Positions 8,457 to 17,828 of a stretch of DNA of 64,000 nt are shown here, one piece after another. The first letter of the stretch is position 1. Every line of letters begins with the position of its first letter. The notes beneath the pieces are model-generated. The model worked only from the letters and a program-made list of their open reading frames with translations, ran no database searches and was not told the origin of the DNA. Source of the DNA: NAK19 sp034434515 (GTDB taxonomy: Bacteria; Chloroflexota; Anaerolineae; Anaerolineales; UBA4823); the NCBI GenBank assembly GCA_034434515.1, contig DAOTZA010000110.1, forward strand, positions 21,897 through 85,896, given 5' to 3'. The position numbers and the translations under genes are program-made.

Positions 8457-9734
8457 ATGAGTGAAGAAAAACCAGTAACCTCACCAGCTCTCGTCAAGAT
8501 AGTTAAAGATCTTCGGGAGTTTTTGCCTGAGATCACAGAGCAGTTAACCAAGTCTTCTGGCATTCGCCCATCCCTTGAGAAACAATTGCTCTCCCTTTTG
8601 AGCGCATTGGAGGAAACTGCTCTTTTGCAGGAATATTCCACCCTCGACCAAGTCTTAATGAATTGGGTTGCCCAATATACTGAAGCTGATATCCCTCAGG
8701 TGATTTTAGACCTGAGTGACTTCCTTCATTCTATCCAGACAGCCTGTCAACAGGTCATCCAGAATCATCCAGAGACATTTGACTTTGCAGAGCGAAATTT
8801 TTCTTTTGAAATTTCCGAACTGTTTTTCCACACTCAGAAGCGGTTAATACGAATCGGGTTCGAGAAATATGTCGATCAGCAATCAAGAACTGCTACTGAG
8901 ATTCAAGCCATGCTAGAGAAATTAGACCAGAGTAAATCGAACTTTATTTCCATCGCTGCCCATGAGTTGAAGACCCCGTTGACGATCATTGAAGGGTATT
9001 CGATGATGCTGGGAGAGCTGCTCTTTGGCAACGAAGGTTTTAAAACCTACTCACCTTACCTAGATGGAATTAAAAAGGGAACAGAAAGGTTAAAGCAAAT
9101 CATCCAAGATATGATCGATGTCTCATTGATTGATTCGCGGATGCTTCTATTGACCTTTCAACCTTGTCTGATCAATCGGTTAATCGAAACGGTTGTTGAA
9201 GATATGAAAAAGAGAGCGATGGATCGTGATTTGTTGATTCAATTTCGTCCGATAAAAGGTATGAACGAGCTAATCTATCTGGATGAAATTCGTCTCTCTC
9301 AAGCCCTGCGAAATATTATCGAAAACGCCATCAAATTTACTCCAGATGGGGGAAAGATAGAAGTGTATGGAAGAAAGCTCAGCGGATTTATCGAAATCAT
9401 GGTGGAAGATACTGGCATCGGTGTAGACCCAGATGATCAGCCACTGATTTTCGAGAAATTCTCGCAATTAGGACAGGTATCTTTGCATTCATCAGGTAGA
9501 TCAAAGTTCAAGGGTGGGGGTGCTGGTTTGGGCTTGCCCATTGCTAAGGGAATTCTCGAAGCTCATGGTGGCACAATTTGGATGGAATCAGAAGGTTACG
9601 ATGAAATCCGCTGTCCGGGATCGATATTTCACCTGATGGTGCCAATTTATACCCAACCTCCTCAACCTTCAGCACAAATCTTCTCTGAGCTGCGGCACCA
9701 AAATCGTAATCGTCATCGAGCGAAAAATGGTTAG
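8457..9734 (+). CDS. Orphan cytoplasmic sensor histidine kinase
   Basis: A 425-residue kinase with no membrane segment. Residues 1 to about 150 form an alpha-helical region of unknown input; the HisKA domain has the phospho-acceptor in AAHELKTPLT (His169); the HATPase_c domain shows N-box NIIENAIKFTPDGG, G1 EDTGIGVD, F-box FEKF and G2 GGGAGLGLPIAKG. The C-terminal 25 residues are basic and probably disordered. No response regulator is adjacent, so its partner is unknown. It begins one base after the lipoprotein stop and overlaps hflX by 8 bases. Confidence 0.92.
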   Translation: MSEEKPVTSPALVKIVKDLREFLPEITEQLTKSSGIRPSLEKQLLSLLSALEETALLQEYSTLDQVLMNWVAQYTEADIPQVILDLSDFLHSIQTACQQVIQNHPETFDFAERNFSFEISELFFHTQKRLIRIGFEKYVDQQSRTATEIQAMLEKLDQSKSNFISIAAHELKTPLTIIEGYSMMLGELLFGNEGFKTYSPYLDGIKKGTERLKQIIQDMIDVSLIDSRMLLLTFQPCLINRLIETVVEDMKKRAMDRDLLIQFRPIKGMNELIYLDEIRLSQALRNIIENAIKFTPDGGKIEVYGRKLSGFIEIMVEDTGIGVDPDDQPLIFEKFSQLGQVSLHSSGRSKFKGGGAGLGLPIAKGILEAHGGTIWMESEGYDEIRCPGSIFHLMVPIYTQPPQPSAQIFSELRHQNRNRHRAKNG

Positions 9735-11070
9735 GAAAATTGTTCCCGTTGTCGATTCGTATCAGGAAAGAGGCGTTGCCGTAGGGGTGGAAATCGGCAA
9801 GCCCAAATCAGACTTTACGCTTGAAGACTCATTGAATGAATTATGTCTCTTAGCCCAGACAGCCGGCATTGAGGTCATCGCCACTCTTACCCAGAGACTA
9901 GAGAAGCCCAATCCCCAGACTTATATTGGTGCAGGCAAGCTCGAAGAGCTAAAAGCAGTCGTCAATGAGTTAGGCGCTAATATTATACTGTTTGATGATG
10001 AACTCTCCCCTCGCCATCTCCGAGAGCTTGAGAAACATTTTGACGAAAACATGCGCATCATCGACCGCACAGCATTGATCCTGGACATCTTTGCTCAACA
10101 TGCAGCCACCCGTGAAGGTGCTCTGCAAGTCGAACTGGCTCAGTATGAATACCGTTTACCTCGCTTAACCAGGGCGTGGACACACCTTGCCAGGCAGGCT
10201 GGAGGTGGCGGCGGCAGAGCAGGAAGCGTTGGGGGAGTAGGTCTGCGCGGTCCGGGCGAAACACAACTGGAAGTGGACAGACGTGATATTCGCCGTCGTA
10301 TCGCACATCTTAAGGAGGAGTTAGAAAAGGTTAAATCGCATCGCCGTCAATACCGCCGCCGGCGAAAAAAGAGCGGAATTCCAGTAGTTGCACTCATCGG
10401 ATATACCAATGCTGGTAAATCCACCTTGCTGAATGCACTTTCAAACGCCAATGTTTATGTAGCCGACCAGTTATTTGCGACCTTAGATCCGACAACAAGG
10501 CGTGTTCTCTTGTCCGACCATCATGAAATTCTGCTAACCGATACGGTCGGCTTTATTCAGAAACTTCCTACCCATTTGATTGCCGCCTTTCGGGCTACCT
10601 TAGAGGAGATTGCCGAGGCTGATGTTTTGCTGCACGTGCTCGACATCTCCCAACCAACAGCTCAACAACAAGCCCAAGCCGTTTTTCAAACCTTAAAAGA
10701 AATCGAGGCTGATCATTTGCCGATTTTTACTGTCTTAAATAAAATTGATTTGCTTAAAGATTCCCAACAAACCGTAAATATCCTTGAGCAATATCCAAAT
10801 TCGGTAGCCATTTCAGCTCTGAAGGGTTTAGGTATCGATGACTTAATGCGAAAATTAGAAGACTTTCTTTTTACTCGCCAGCACCCTCTCACGATAGAAT
10901 TACCCCAAAGGGAAACTTACCTTTTTCAATTGTTTTCAAGAGAAGGGGTCGTTGATAAAATTGAATATTCCGGGAATCAGATCATTCTTCAAGGGAAAAT
11001 CCCTGGCCGGCATTTGGCGAAATTCACCCCTTATCTATATAAAACTCCTCTGCGAGAATTGATCCAATGA
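9727..11070 (+). CDS. hflX: HflX, ribosome-associated GTPase
   Basis: HflX splits stalled or stressed 70S ribosomes. The 447-residue protein has the N-terminal nucleotide-binding domain (IEVIATLTQRLEKPNPQTYIGAGK), the Gly-rich linker GGRAGSVGGVGLRGPGETQLE, a coiled basic region, and the GTPase motifs G1 GYTNAGKST, G3 DTVGFIQKLP and G4 NKID. Start overlaps the histidine-kinase stop region by 8 bases, and the following gene starts with an ATGA overlap, so the three genes are likely one transcript. Confidence 0.97.
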   Translation: MVRKIVPVVDSYQERGVAVGVEIGKPKSDFTLEDSLNELCLLAQTAGIEVIATLTQRLEKPNPQTYIGAGKLEELKAVVNELGANIILFDDELSPRHLRELEKHFDENMRIIDRTALILDIFAQHAATREGALQVELAQYEYRLPRLTRAWTHLARQAGGGGGRAGSVGGVGLRGPGETQLEVDRRDIRRRIAHLKEELEKVKSHRRQYRRRRKKSGIPVVALIGYTNAGKSTLLNALSNANVYVADQLFATLDPTTRRVLLSDHHEILLTDTVGFIQKLPTHLIAAFRATLEEIAEADVLLHVLDISQPTAQQQAQAVFQTLKEIEADHLPIFTVLNKIDLLKDSQQTVNILEQYPNSVAISALKGLGIDDLMRKLEDFLFTRQHPLTIELPQRETYLFQLFSREGVVDKIEYSGNQIILQGKIPGRHLAKFTPYLYKTPLRELIQ

Positions 11071-11282
11071 AAGAATCTCTGAATCGTGCTCTCGATCGAC
11101 TAGCAAATTTTTTCGCCCACCGCAAAGGATTGCTTCCTCTGGTAGGGCTGGTTTTGATCTTTATCAACGGTTTGCTTCAGTTTCTTCCTATCGACAACTT
11201 ATCATTAATCGAAAAAAACATCTTCCTTCATATTGGCTTAATTCTTGCTATTCTCGGATTCCTCTTGGCGTGGTCTCTATAA
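11067..11282 (+). CDS. Small two-helix membrane protein, unknown function
   Basis: Seventy-one residues with a basic, amphipathic N-terminus (MKESLNRALDRLANFFAHRKG) and two predicted membrane helices (about 22-40 and 51-70) separated by a short polar loop. ATGA overlap with hflX argues for real translation. It ends six bases inside the 3' end of the convergent pckA. No family recognised. Confidence 0.75.
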   Translation: MKESLNRALDRLANFFAHRKGLLPLVGLVLIFINGLLQFLPIDNLSLIEKNIFLHIGLILAILGFLLAWSL

Positions 11283-12926
11283 GTCTAGTTTAGGCCCTCC
11301 CGCTCGAATTTCAGCGGGAAAACGATCTTCAAACTTCTTGAAATTGTCAACGAATCTCGAAGCAAGACTTTTATAACGCTTATAATACGCTTCCTCACTG
11401 ACCCAGGCGGTTGAAGGGGTTAAGATTGTTTCTGGCACACCAGGACAATTTTGGGGGACTTCAAAACCAAACACTTCATCTTGTTTGGATTCAACACCCA
11501 TCAATTCATCATTCAAGGCCGCATTCAATATACGCCGAGTATATTCAATACTGATCCGCTTCCCAACTCCATACGGGCCTCCAACCCAGCCGGTATTGAG
11601 TAGCCAACAATTCACTCCATACCGCATAATTTTTTGACCCAACAGATTGGCATAGGTGACTGGGTGATAAACCATAAATGGCCCACCAAAGCATGGGCTA
11701 AAAGTGATCTCTGGCTCCTCGCGGAGTCCGATTTCAGTTCCAGCTACTTTGGCGGTATATCCGGATATGAAGTGATACAAAGCCTGTTCAGGGGTGAGAC
11801 GGGCAATCGGAGGCATGACCCCGGAGGCATCGCAGGTCAGAAAAACGATATTTTTTGGGTGGGGTCCCCGTTTTTCAGTTAATGCATTCTCGATATACTC
11901 CAGCGGATAGGAAGCACGCGTGTTTTCGGTTATCGAATCATCGTCCAAATCGATGTGCCGAAAGACCGGGTCATAAACCACATTTTCAAGAATGGTTCCA
12001 AACCGTTTGGTACAGGCGTAAATTTGCGGTTCTGCGGTCGGAGAAAGTCCAATCACTTTAGCGTAACAGCCCCCCTCAAAATTGAAAATTCCATCATCTG
12101 ACCATCCATGTTCATCATCACCGATCAGATAACGGTTAGGGTCAGCCGAAAGGGTCGTTTTACCCGTGCCTGATAAACCAAAAAACAGAGCAACATCCCC
12201 CTGTTTACCCATGTTTGCCGCGCAGTGCATGGGCAGGATACCCGCTTGAGGTAACAAGTAATTCATAATCGTGAAGGCAGATTTCTTGATTTCCCCCGCA
12301 TAACCAGAGTTACCGATGATACAAAGTTTTTGCTCAAAATTTATTGCGATAATGGTATTCCTGGCTGTCGAATCAATTGAAGGAAAAGATTTAAAGGACG
12401 GCACGGCAATCAGAGTAAATTCAGGGACATGTTGGCGATAAGTTTCTCGGTCTGCAGGGGTTAGAAACATGTTGCGAGAAAAGAGACTGTGCCAGGCTTT
12501 TTCGGTAATGACCCGTATGGGCAAGCGACAAGCAGGGTCTGACCCGACATAGCAATCTTGAACAAAGACATCTTTTCCTTGCAGATATCCCTGAACTCGG
12601 ATAAATAAATCGTGAAACTGCTGAGGATCATACGGACGGTTATACTGTCCCCACCAAACCGATTCTTCGGTTTCGCTATCCTTAACAATAACTTTGTCGT
12701 CAGCAGCCCGGGCTGTATGTTGGCCGGTACTGACGACTAGCGCTCCTCCAAGTGTTATTTGCCCTTCGGCGCGAAAGAGGCTCTCTTCATAGAGCGCTTC
12801 AATAGGCAAATTCCAGTAAACCTTGCGCAGGTTTCCCAAGCCTTGAAAGGTCAGGTCGTACTCTGCTTTAAGTTCACCAGCTATAGGCTCCGCAGGCGTG
12901 CGAATGTTTAATAAGTTATTATTCAT
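11277..12926 (-). CDS. pckA: ATP-dependent phosphoenolpyruvate carboxykinase
   Basis: Interconverts oxaloacetate + ATP with PEP + CO2 + ADP; in fermenters it often runs toward oxaloacetate with ATP gain. The 549-residue protein has the kinase-1a P-loop GLSGTGKTTLSADP, the metal-site IGDDEHGWSDDGIFNFEGGCYAK and the C-terminal RISIEYTRRILNAAL. The ATG at 12926 is chosen over a TTG two codons upstream because GAGGG is 7 bases before it and it gives an ATGA overlap with the aminotransferase stop. Last gene of the mmd operon, placing it next to a CO2-releasing decarboxylase. Confidence 0.97.
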   Translation of the reverse strand: MNNNLLNIRTPAEPIAGELKAEYDLTFQGLGNLRKVYWNLPIEALYEESLFRAEGQITLGGALVVSTGQHTARAADDKVIVKDSETEESVWWGQYNRPYDPQQFHDLFIRVQGYLQGKDVFVQDCYVGSDPACRLPIRVITEKAWHSLFSRNMFLTPADRETYRQHVPEFTLIAVPSFKSFPSIDSTARNTIIAINFEQKLCIIGNSGYAGEIKKSAFTIMNYLLPQAGILPMHCAANMGKQGDVALFFGLSGTGKTTLSADPNRYLIGDDEHGWSDDGIFNFEGGCYAKVIGLSPTAEPQIYACTKRFGTILENVVYDPVFRHIDLDDDSITENTRASYPLEYIENALTEKRGPHPKNIVFLTCDASGVMPPIARLTPEQALYHFISGYTAKVAGTEIGLREEPEITFSPCFGGPFMVYHPVTYANLLGQKIMRYGVNCWLLNTGWVGGPYGVGKRISIEYTRRILNAALNDELMGVESKQDEVFGFEVPQNCPGVPETILTPSTAWVSEEAYYKRYKSLASRFVDNFKKFEDRFPAEIRAGGPKLDL

Positions 12927-14140
12927 AGCCAATCCCTCAACATGCGCCGATCGCCAATATAAATTTCAGATGGAGCGTTCGGGTCAAGCGCCCATCGAAT
13001 GCGCTCAATTCCTGTCATGATGTCTTTGACACTGCCGGCAAAACTCAGCCGTAAATGACCCTCCATACCAAACTCTTTTCCCGGCACAGTGACAACAAAT
13101 GCTTTGCGCAACAAAAAGTTTGCCAATTCCACCGAGTTATTTGAATAGGCGCGAAAATCCGGTAAACAGTAGAATGTTCCATCCGGTGGCATGACTCGAA
13201 TGCCATTTACGGTTTTCAGCTCCTGCAGGATGATATTGCGATTATTTTCAATCGTCAGCCTAAGGCTTTCTACAACCGATTGCATACCGTTTAATGCGCC
13301 TTCTGCAGCGGCTTGAAGGACAACCGAAGGGCAGGATTCGGTTTGAGCCTGAATGTTATGCAGAACCGAAACCAATCTGCGATTGGTTACCACCCACCCA
13401 ATTCGGAAGCCGGTCATCCCATAAAGCTTTGATACTCCATTCACCACAATAATTTTGGTATTTTCGATATCCTTTGTAGTGAATTGATAGGGTGAAGGAC
13501 ATTTTTTATGATCAAAGACCAGCTTGTGATAGATGTCATCCATGACCAGATAAATGCCCTTGCGTTCGCAGTAATCCACGATCTGAGCGATGAAATCTTC
13601 GCGATAAAGCACTCCTGAAGGGTTATTTGGGCTATTGACGATAATGGCTTTTGTGTATGGAGTGACCGCTTTTTCAATGTCTTCAAAACGAGGATGAAAC
13701 GTGCCATCTTCGGGTGTAACGATGACGGGAATCCCATTAACCATCTTGATAATTTCCGGATAACTAACCCAATAGGGAGCCAGCAGAATGACTTCATCCT
13801 GGGGATCGATCAAAGAATAAAATAAGTTGTACAAAGAAAATTTCGCACCAGAAGAGACAGCGATATTCTCTGGTGCAACATAACGTCCATAATTTTCTTC
13901 GGTATAGCGAATGATGGCCTTTTTCAAAGATGGGGTTCCATCAGGGGGGGAATATTTGATGTCCCCAGAGCTAATCTTGGCTGCAGCCGATAAGATAGCT
14001 GTGATCGGAGCTTTGTTTTTTGGTTCGCCAATTCCTAAATGAATCACCGACTCGCCCCGTTCACGCAAAAAGCGGGCTTCTTCATTCAACTTTAGAGTTG
14101 GGGATTCGGCGATCGCCCTCGCCAAATGACTAATGGTCAT
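12923..14140 (-). CDS. Class I pyridoxal-phosphate aminotransferase, probably aspartate aminotransferase
   Basis: A 405-residue fold-type I transaminase. Motifs: LGIGEPKNKAP near residue 37, the cofactor-ring Asn in NSPNNPSGVL, Asp-Tyr in MDDIYHKLVF, the Schiff-base Lys in VNGVSKLYGMTGFRIGW, and the carboxylate-binding Arg in GHLRLSFAGS. Strong GGAGG lies upstream of the ATG. Its position between mmdB and pckA suggests it interconverts oxaloacetate and aspartate, but exact substrate cannot be read from sequence (alanine or aromatic aminotransferase also possible). Shares ATGA with pckA. Confidence 0.88.
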   Translation of the reverse strand: MTISHLARAIAESPTLKLNEEARFLRERGESVIHLGIGEPKNKAPITAILSAAAKISSGDIKYSPPDGTPSLKKAIIRYTEENYGRYVAPENIAVSSGAKFSLYNLFYSLIDPQDEVILLAPYWVSYPEIIKMVNGIPVIVTPEDGTFHPRFEDIEKAVTPYTKAIIVNSPNNPSGVLYREDFIAQIVDYCERKGIYLVMDDIYHKLVFDHKKCPSPYQFTTKDIENTKIIVVNGVSKLYGMTGFRIGWVVTNRRLVSVLHNIQAQTESCPSVVLQAAAEGALNGMQSVVESLRLTIENNRNIILQELKTVNGIRVMPPDGTFYCLPDFRAYSNNSVELANFLLRKAFVVTVPGKEFGMEGHLRLSFAGSVKDIMTGIERIRWALDPNAPSEIYIGDRRMLRDWL

Positions 14141-14201
14141 TCTTTTTAGCCCTCCATCTTCCTACTCGAATATCCAATTATCTTTCTGAATAAAAACCTG
14201 A

Positions 14202-15323
14202 CTAACGGACTAAAGCTAATAGAACTCCACCTGCGATCACACTGGCAATTTGACCCGCTGTATTAGTCGCCATGGCTTGCATAATAATAAAATTATCCGG
14301 GTTTTCCTCATTGGCCGTGCGCGCCGCCAGCCTGCCTGCCATTGGAAAGGCGCTAATCCCGGCTGCTCCAATCAGGGGGTTTATCTTTCCTTTCGTTGCC
14401 CAATAGGCAAGTTTTCCGAATAACAGTCCAACAAAAGTATCTAACCCAAATGCAAGCAAACCTAAAATCAAAACAATCAAGGTATCCAATCGAACGAAAC
14501 TTTCAGCTTTCATGGTAGAGCCAATCGCTAAACCCAGGAAAAGCGTAGAAACGTTAATGATCTCATTTTGCACCGATTGGCTCAATCTATCTACGACACC
14601 ACTCTCTCGTAGCAGGTTGCCTAACATGAGCATGCTGATCAAAGGAGCAGCCTCTGGAACGAGGATCGACACCAGTATTGTAACGCCAATCGGGAAAATA
14701 ACCCGCATGGTTTTGGAGACAGGTTTGTCGATATAAGCCATCGTTGCCGCCCGCTCTTTCCGATTGGTTACAAGTCGCATGATGGGGGGTTGAATAATCG
14801 GAATAAGGCTCATATAAGAATACGCAGCAACTGCAATTGGAGCCAGAAGCTCCGGAGCTAATTTTGTGGCAACGTAGATAGCTGTCGGCCCGTCAATCGC
14901 TCCAATAGCCCCAATGGAAGCTGCTTGGGGTAGGCGATACCCCAGTAGGGTCGCCAAGATTAATGTACCGAAAATCCCAAACTGACCGGCTGCACCAAAA
15001 ACCAGGAGCGAGGGTCTGGACAATAATGGGCTAAAATCAATCATTGCCCCGACCCCAACAAAGATCAATAAGGGAAATAATTCGGTTACAATTCCGGTTT
15101 GATAAAGCAAGGTAAGAAAACCATGCTCTCCCGTTAATGCCGAGAAGGGAAGGTTTGTCAAAATACAACCGAAACCAATCGGCAAGAGCAAAACTGGTTC
15201 ATATTCCTTAACAATAGCGAGGTAAATCAGGACCAAGCCGGCAATGATCATCAAGATTTTTGCCGGGCTAAGATCTTGGAAACCCTTAAATAACTCTAAA
15301 ACACCCAACCAGGACGGGTTCAT
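14202..15323 (-). CDS. mmdB: Sodium-pumping decarboxylase beta subunit (MmdB/OadB family)
   Basis: Integral membrane subunit that decarboxylates carboxybiotin and moves Na+ outward. The 373-residue protein is mostly hydrophobic with about nine to ten membrane segments; it carries the family's re-entrant-region GAIGAIDGPTAIY, whose Asp is the Na+-binding acid known from Klebsiella OadB, and the C-terminal GISAFPMAGRLAARTAN...NTAGQIASVIAGG. Start overlaps mmdC by ATGA. The gene order A-D-C-B equals that of methylmalonyl-CoA decarboxylase operons in Propionigenium; membership in that enzyme rather than glutaconyl-CoA decarboxylase is inferred from the MmdA-type partner. Confidence 0.93.
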   Translation of the reverse strand: MNPSWLGVLELFKGFQDLSPAKILMIIAGLVLIYLAIVKEYEPVLLLPIGFGCILTNLPFSALTGEHGFLTLLYQTGIVTELFPLLIFVGVGAMIDFSPLLSRPSLLVFGAAGQFGIFGTLILATLLGYRLPQAASIGAIGAIDGPTAIYVATKLAPELLAPIAVAAYSYMSLIPIIQPPIMRLVTNRKERAATMAYIDKPVSKTMRVIFPIGVTILVSILVPEAAPLISMLMLGNLLRESGVVDRLSQSVQNEIINVSTLFLGLAIGSTMKAESFVRLDTLIVLILGLLAFGLDTFVGLLFGKLAYWATKGKINPLIGAAGISAFPMAGRLAARTANEENPDNFIIMQAMATNTAGQIASVIAGGVLLALVR

Positions 15324-15763
15324 TCTGTTTTGGAACCCCCTTCAAATTCAATCAGGACTTCGTTGTGTCGAACGTGTTTGCCGACCTGGATTGGAATAAA
15401 CTTGATCACGCCGCTGCGTGGAGAACGAATGGTGTTTTTCATTTTCATGGCCTCAATAACACAGAGAGGGTCACCTTCTTGAACCTCTTGTCCGACATTC
15501 ACTTCGATGCTGGTCACTACACCAGGAATAGGGGATTTCACTGTATTAAGGGCATTTGTCCCAACAGTTTTGGACACAGTCACAGCAGGTTGCGTTGAAA
15601 CCGTGCTTGCATTCGTACCTCGTTTCGGAAGTTTTTCGATTTTTTCTTCAACCGGGTAGACCTCATAGGTATAACCATCGACGGTAGCTATAATAGGGCG
15701 TTGATCAATGTTTTCAATTTCAACTTCAAATAGTTTGTCATGAATTTTTACTTTGTACTTCAT
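15320..15763 (-). CDS. mmdC: Biotin carboxyl carrier subunit of the sodium-pumping decarboxylase
   Basis: 147 residues: an N-terminal segment (KYKVKIHDKLFEVEIE) typical of the MmdC/GcdC class, a Ser/Thr/Val-rich flexible linker, and a C-terminal lipoyl/biotinyl domain with the biotinylation site VIEAMKMKNT (Lys in MKM). It shuttles CO2 from the carboxyltransferase to MmdB. ATGA overlaps on both sides (with mmdD upstream and mmdB downstream) show a tightly coupled unit. Confidence 0.95.
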   Translation of the reverse strand: MKYKVKIHDKLFEVEIENIDQRPIIATVDGYTYEVYPVEEKIEKLPKRGTNASTVSTQPAVTVSKTVGTNALNTVKSPIPGVVTSIEVNVGQEVQEGDPLCVIEAMKMKNTIRSPRSGVIKFIPIQVGKHVRHNEVLIEFEGGSKTE

Positions 15764-16092
15764 CTGATCACCCCTCTTTTACTCAAAATCTGACTACGCA
15801 AAACAGCCTGCCAGGCGGATACAATCGCCGTAGGCGGTAATGGAAATCGGCCGGGGCCGGCTGAAATTCTTTGATGGATCGCCGTGCTGACCGCAATAGC
15901 GACAGCATGTTGTCTCATTAACTCCTGGTTTTCCTCTTGATCAGAATTTTCCTCTAATTTGGGAGCTTTCTCTTGCGCCTTCGCTAAAACAAATACAAAC
16001 AGGGAAAGTAAGGTCCATAACAAGACCATGGCAACACAGATCAAGAACATACCAAGGACAGTGATTTGGAGAGCAAGAATAAGATCATTCAT
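15760..16092 (-). CDS. mmdD: Small membrane subunit of the sodium-pumping decarboxylase (MmdD/OadG type)
   Basis: A 110-residue protein with one long N-terminal membrane helix (about residues 4-37, ITVLGMFLICVAMVLLWTLL) followed by a charged stretch and a C-terminal tail that should dock the soluble subunits. The family is very divergent; assignment rests on topology and on position between the carboxyltransferase and the biotin carrier. The C-terminal half has a HAVAIAVSTAIHQRI helix often seen in OadG-like proteins. Confidence 0.85.
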   Translation of the reverse strand: MNDLILALQITVLGMFLICVAMVLLWTLLSLFVFVLAKAQEKAPKLEENSDQEENQELMRQHAVAIAVSTAIHQRISAGPGRFPLPPTAIVSAWQAVLRSQILSKRGVIR

Positions 16093-16108
16093 TTGTCACC
16101 TCGGTGGA

Positions 16109-17662
16109 TCACATCGGTATGTTGCCATGTTTTCGCGGCGGCGCTGAAGAGAATTTATCGCGCAATGCAGCTAGGGAGGCAATAACCTTTGGACGCGTTT
16201 CGCGGGGTTCGATGACATCATCGACATAACCAGCCTTGGCGGCATAATAAGGATTGTTAAACTGAGCACGATATTGTTCAACCAATCTAGCTCGTTCTGC
16301 AACGGGATCTGCAGCTTTTTCAATTACTTTGCGGTACAGAATATTTACAGCCCCTTCTGCGCCCATGACCGCAATTTCAGCACTCGGCCAAGCATAGGTG
16401 ACATCTGTACCAAGATATTTGCTGCTCATCACGACATACGCACCACCATACGCCTTGCGGGTAATCACGGTAATCTTTGGAACCGTGGCTTCAGAATATG
16501 CGTAGAGGACCTTTGCCCCATGGCGTATGATGCCGCTATGCTCCTGTTCAATTCCTGGCAAAAACCCGGGTGAATCGACAAAAGTAATAATGGGCACGTT
16601 GAAGCAATCGCACATGCGGACGAATCGAGCAATTTTATCAGAAGCATCGATGTCAATAATGCCAGCCATTTCGCTGGGTTCCTGAGCCACAATGCCAACG
16701 CTATGACCTCCCATGCGTGCAAATCCAATTATTGCATTTCTAGCCCAGCCCGGTTGAATCTCGAGGAATTCACCATCATCTACCACGTGAGCAATGACGT
16801 CATGCATCCGATAGGGTTGAGTGGGATCCAATGGGACAATAGCGTTTAGTTCCTCGTCCATCCGAAGTGGATCATCTTTCGGGGGAAGGTATGGAGGATT
16901 TTCGACGTTGTTCGAAGGGAGATAACCTAAGACCTGCTTGGTTAACCAGAGCGCTTCTTCTTCGTCTGAAGCCACTAAATGACAGGTGCCGGTGATTGAC
17001 ATATGCACTTCAGCACCACCCAAGGTCTCTGGGTCAACGATTTCACCGGTAACCGCTTTGATCACCTCTGGCCCGGTAATAAACATGAAGGACTTTTTCT
17101 CCACCATAATAATCAAATCGGTCAGAGCAGGTGAGTAGGCGGCTCCGCCAGCACAAGGACCCAACATAACACTGATTTGTGGAATAACCCCCGAGTATTG
17201 AGCATTACGGCGGAAAATTTCTGCGTAACCTCCAAGGCTTCGTACACCTTCCTGGATGCGAGCCCCACCGGAGTCAATCAAACCAATAATCGGCACGCCA
17301 TTTCGCATCGCTAGATCCATTACACGACAGATCTTGTGACTCTGCATTGCCGATAGAGTCCCACCATATACGGTAAAATCTTGGGCGTAGACGTAAACGG
17401 TGCGGCCATCAATCTGGCCGTATCCGGTGACAACGCCATCTCCCAGATATTGTTCCGATGCCATGCCCATTTCATCGGGTAAATTGGTAATAAAGGGTTC
17501 CAATTCGTTGAAGGTGCCCTTATCGAGCAAAATATCCAATCGCTCGCGTGCAGTTAGCTTCCCTTTAGCGTGCTGAGTGACAATGCGCTCAGGTCCGCCG
17601 CCTAGGCGTGCTTTCTCGCGCAAGGCTCTGAGTTCTGCAATTCTAGGATCTTCACTTGTCAT
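16109..17662 (-). CDS. mmdA: Methylmalonyl-CoA decarboxylase alpha subunit (acyl-CoA carboxyltransferase)
   Basis: Transfers CO2 from (S)-methylmalonyl-CoA to biotin, leaving propionyl-CoA. The 517-residue product has the two crotonase-like carboxyltransferase domains with GKLTARERLDILLD, oxyanion loops GGARIQEGVRSLGGY and AYGGAYVVMSSK, and the CoA-binding IDSGGAR region. Start set at ATG 17662: GGAG lies 8 bases upstream, and length then equals the family's about 515; open frame upstream begins at a poorer TTG. The same family includes propionyl-CoA carboxylase beta; the adjacent mmdB sodium pump decides in favour of a decarboxylase. Confidence 0.93.
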   Translation of the reverse strand: MTSEDPRIAELRALREKARLGGGPERIVTQHAKGKLTARERLDILLDKGTFNELEPFITNLPDEMGMASEQYLGDGVVTGYGQIDGRTVYVYAQDFTVYGGTLSAMQSHKICRVMDLAMRNGVPIIGLIDSGGARIQEGVRSLGGYAEIFRRNAQYSGVIPQISVMLGPCAGGAAYSPALTDLIIMVEKKSFMFITGPEVIKAVTGEIVDPETLGGAEVHMSITGTCHLVASDEEEALWLTKQVLGYLPSNNVENPPYLPPKDDPLRMDEELNAIVPLDPTQPYRMHDVIAHVVDDGEFLEIQPGWARNAIIGFARMGGHSVGIVAQEPSEMAGIIDIDASDKIARFVRMCDCFNVPIITFVDSPGFLPGIEQEHSGIIRHGAKVLYAYSEATVPKITVITRKAYGGAYVVMSSKYLGTDVTYAWPSAEIAVMGAEGAVNILYRKVIEKAADPVAERARLVEQYRAQFNNPYYAAKAGYVDDVIEPRETRPKVIASLAALRDKFSSAPPRKHGNIPM

Positions 17663-17828
17663 AGGTTCGACTCCATCCTTTTTCATCATACTCAAGACTC
17701 ACTTTGAGGTTTAGTGATAGATTTCACATAGACGTCATCGAATTTAATGGTGCAATACTATCAAAAGGTATCTTCTTTTATGACATCCTTCACAATGCAA
17801 GAAGGCTTCACTCCTCAACATTCGGTTG

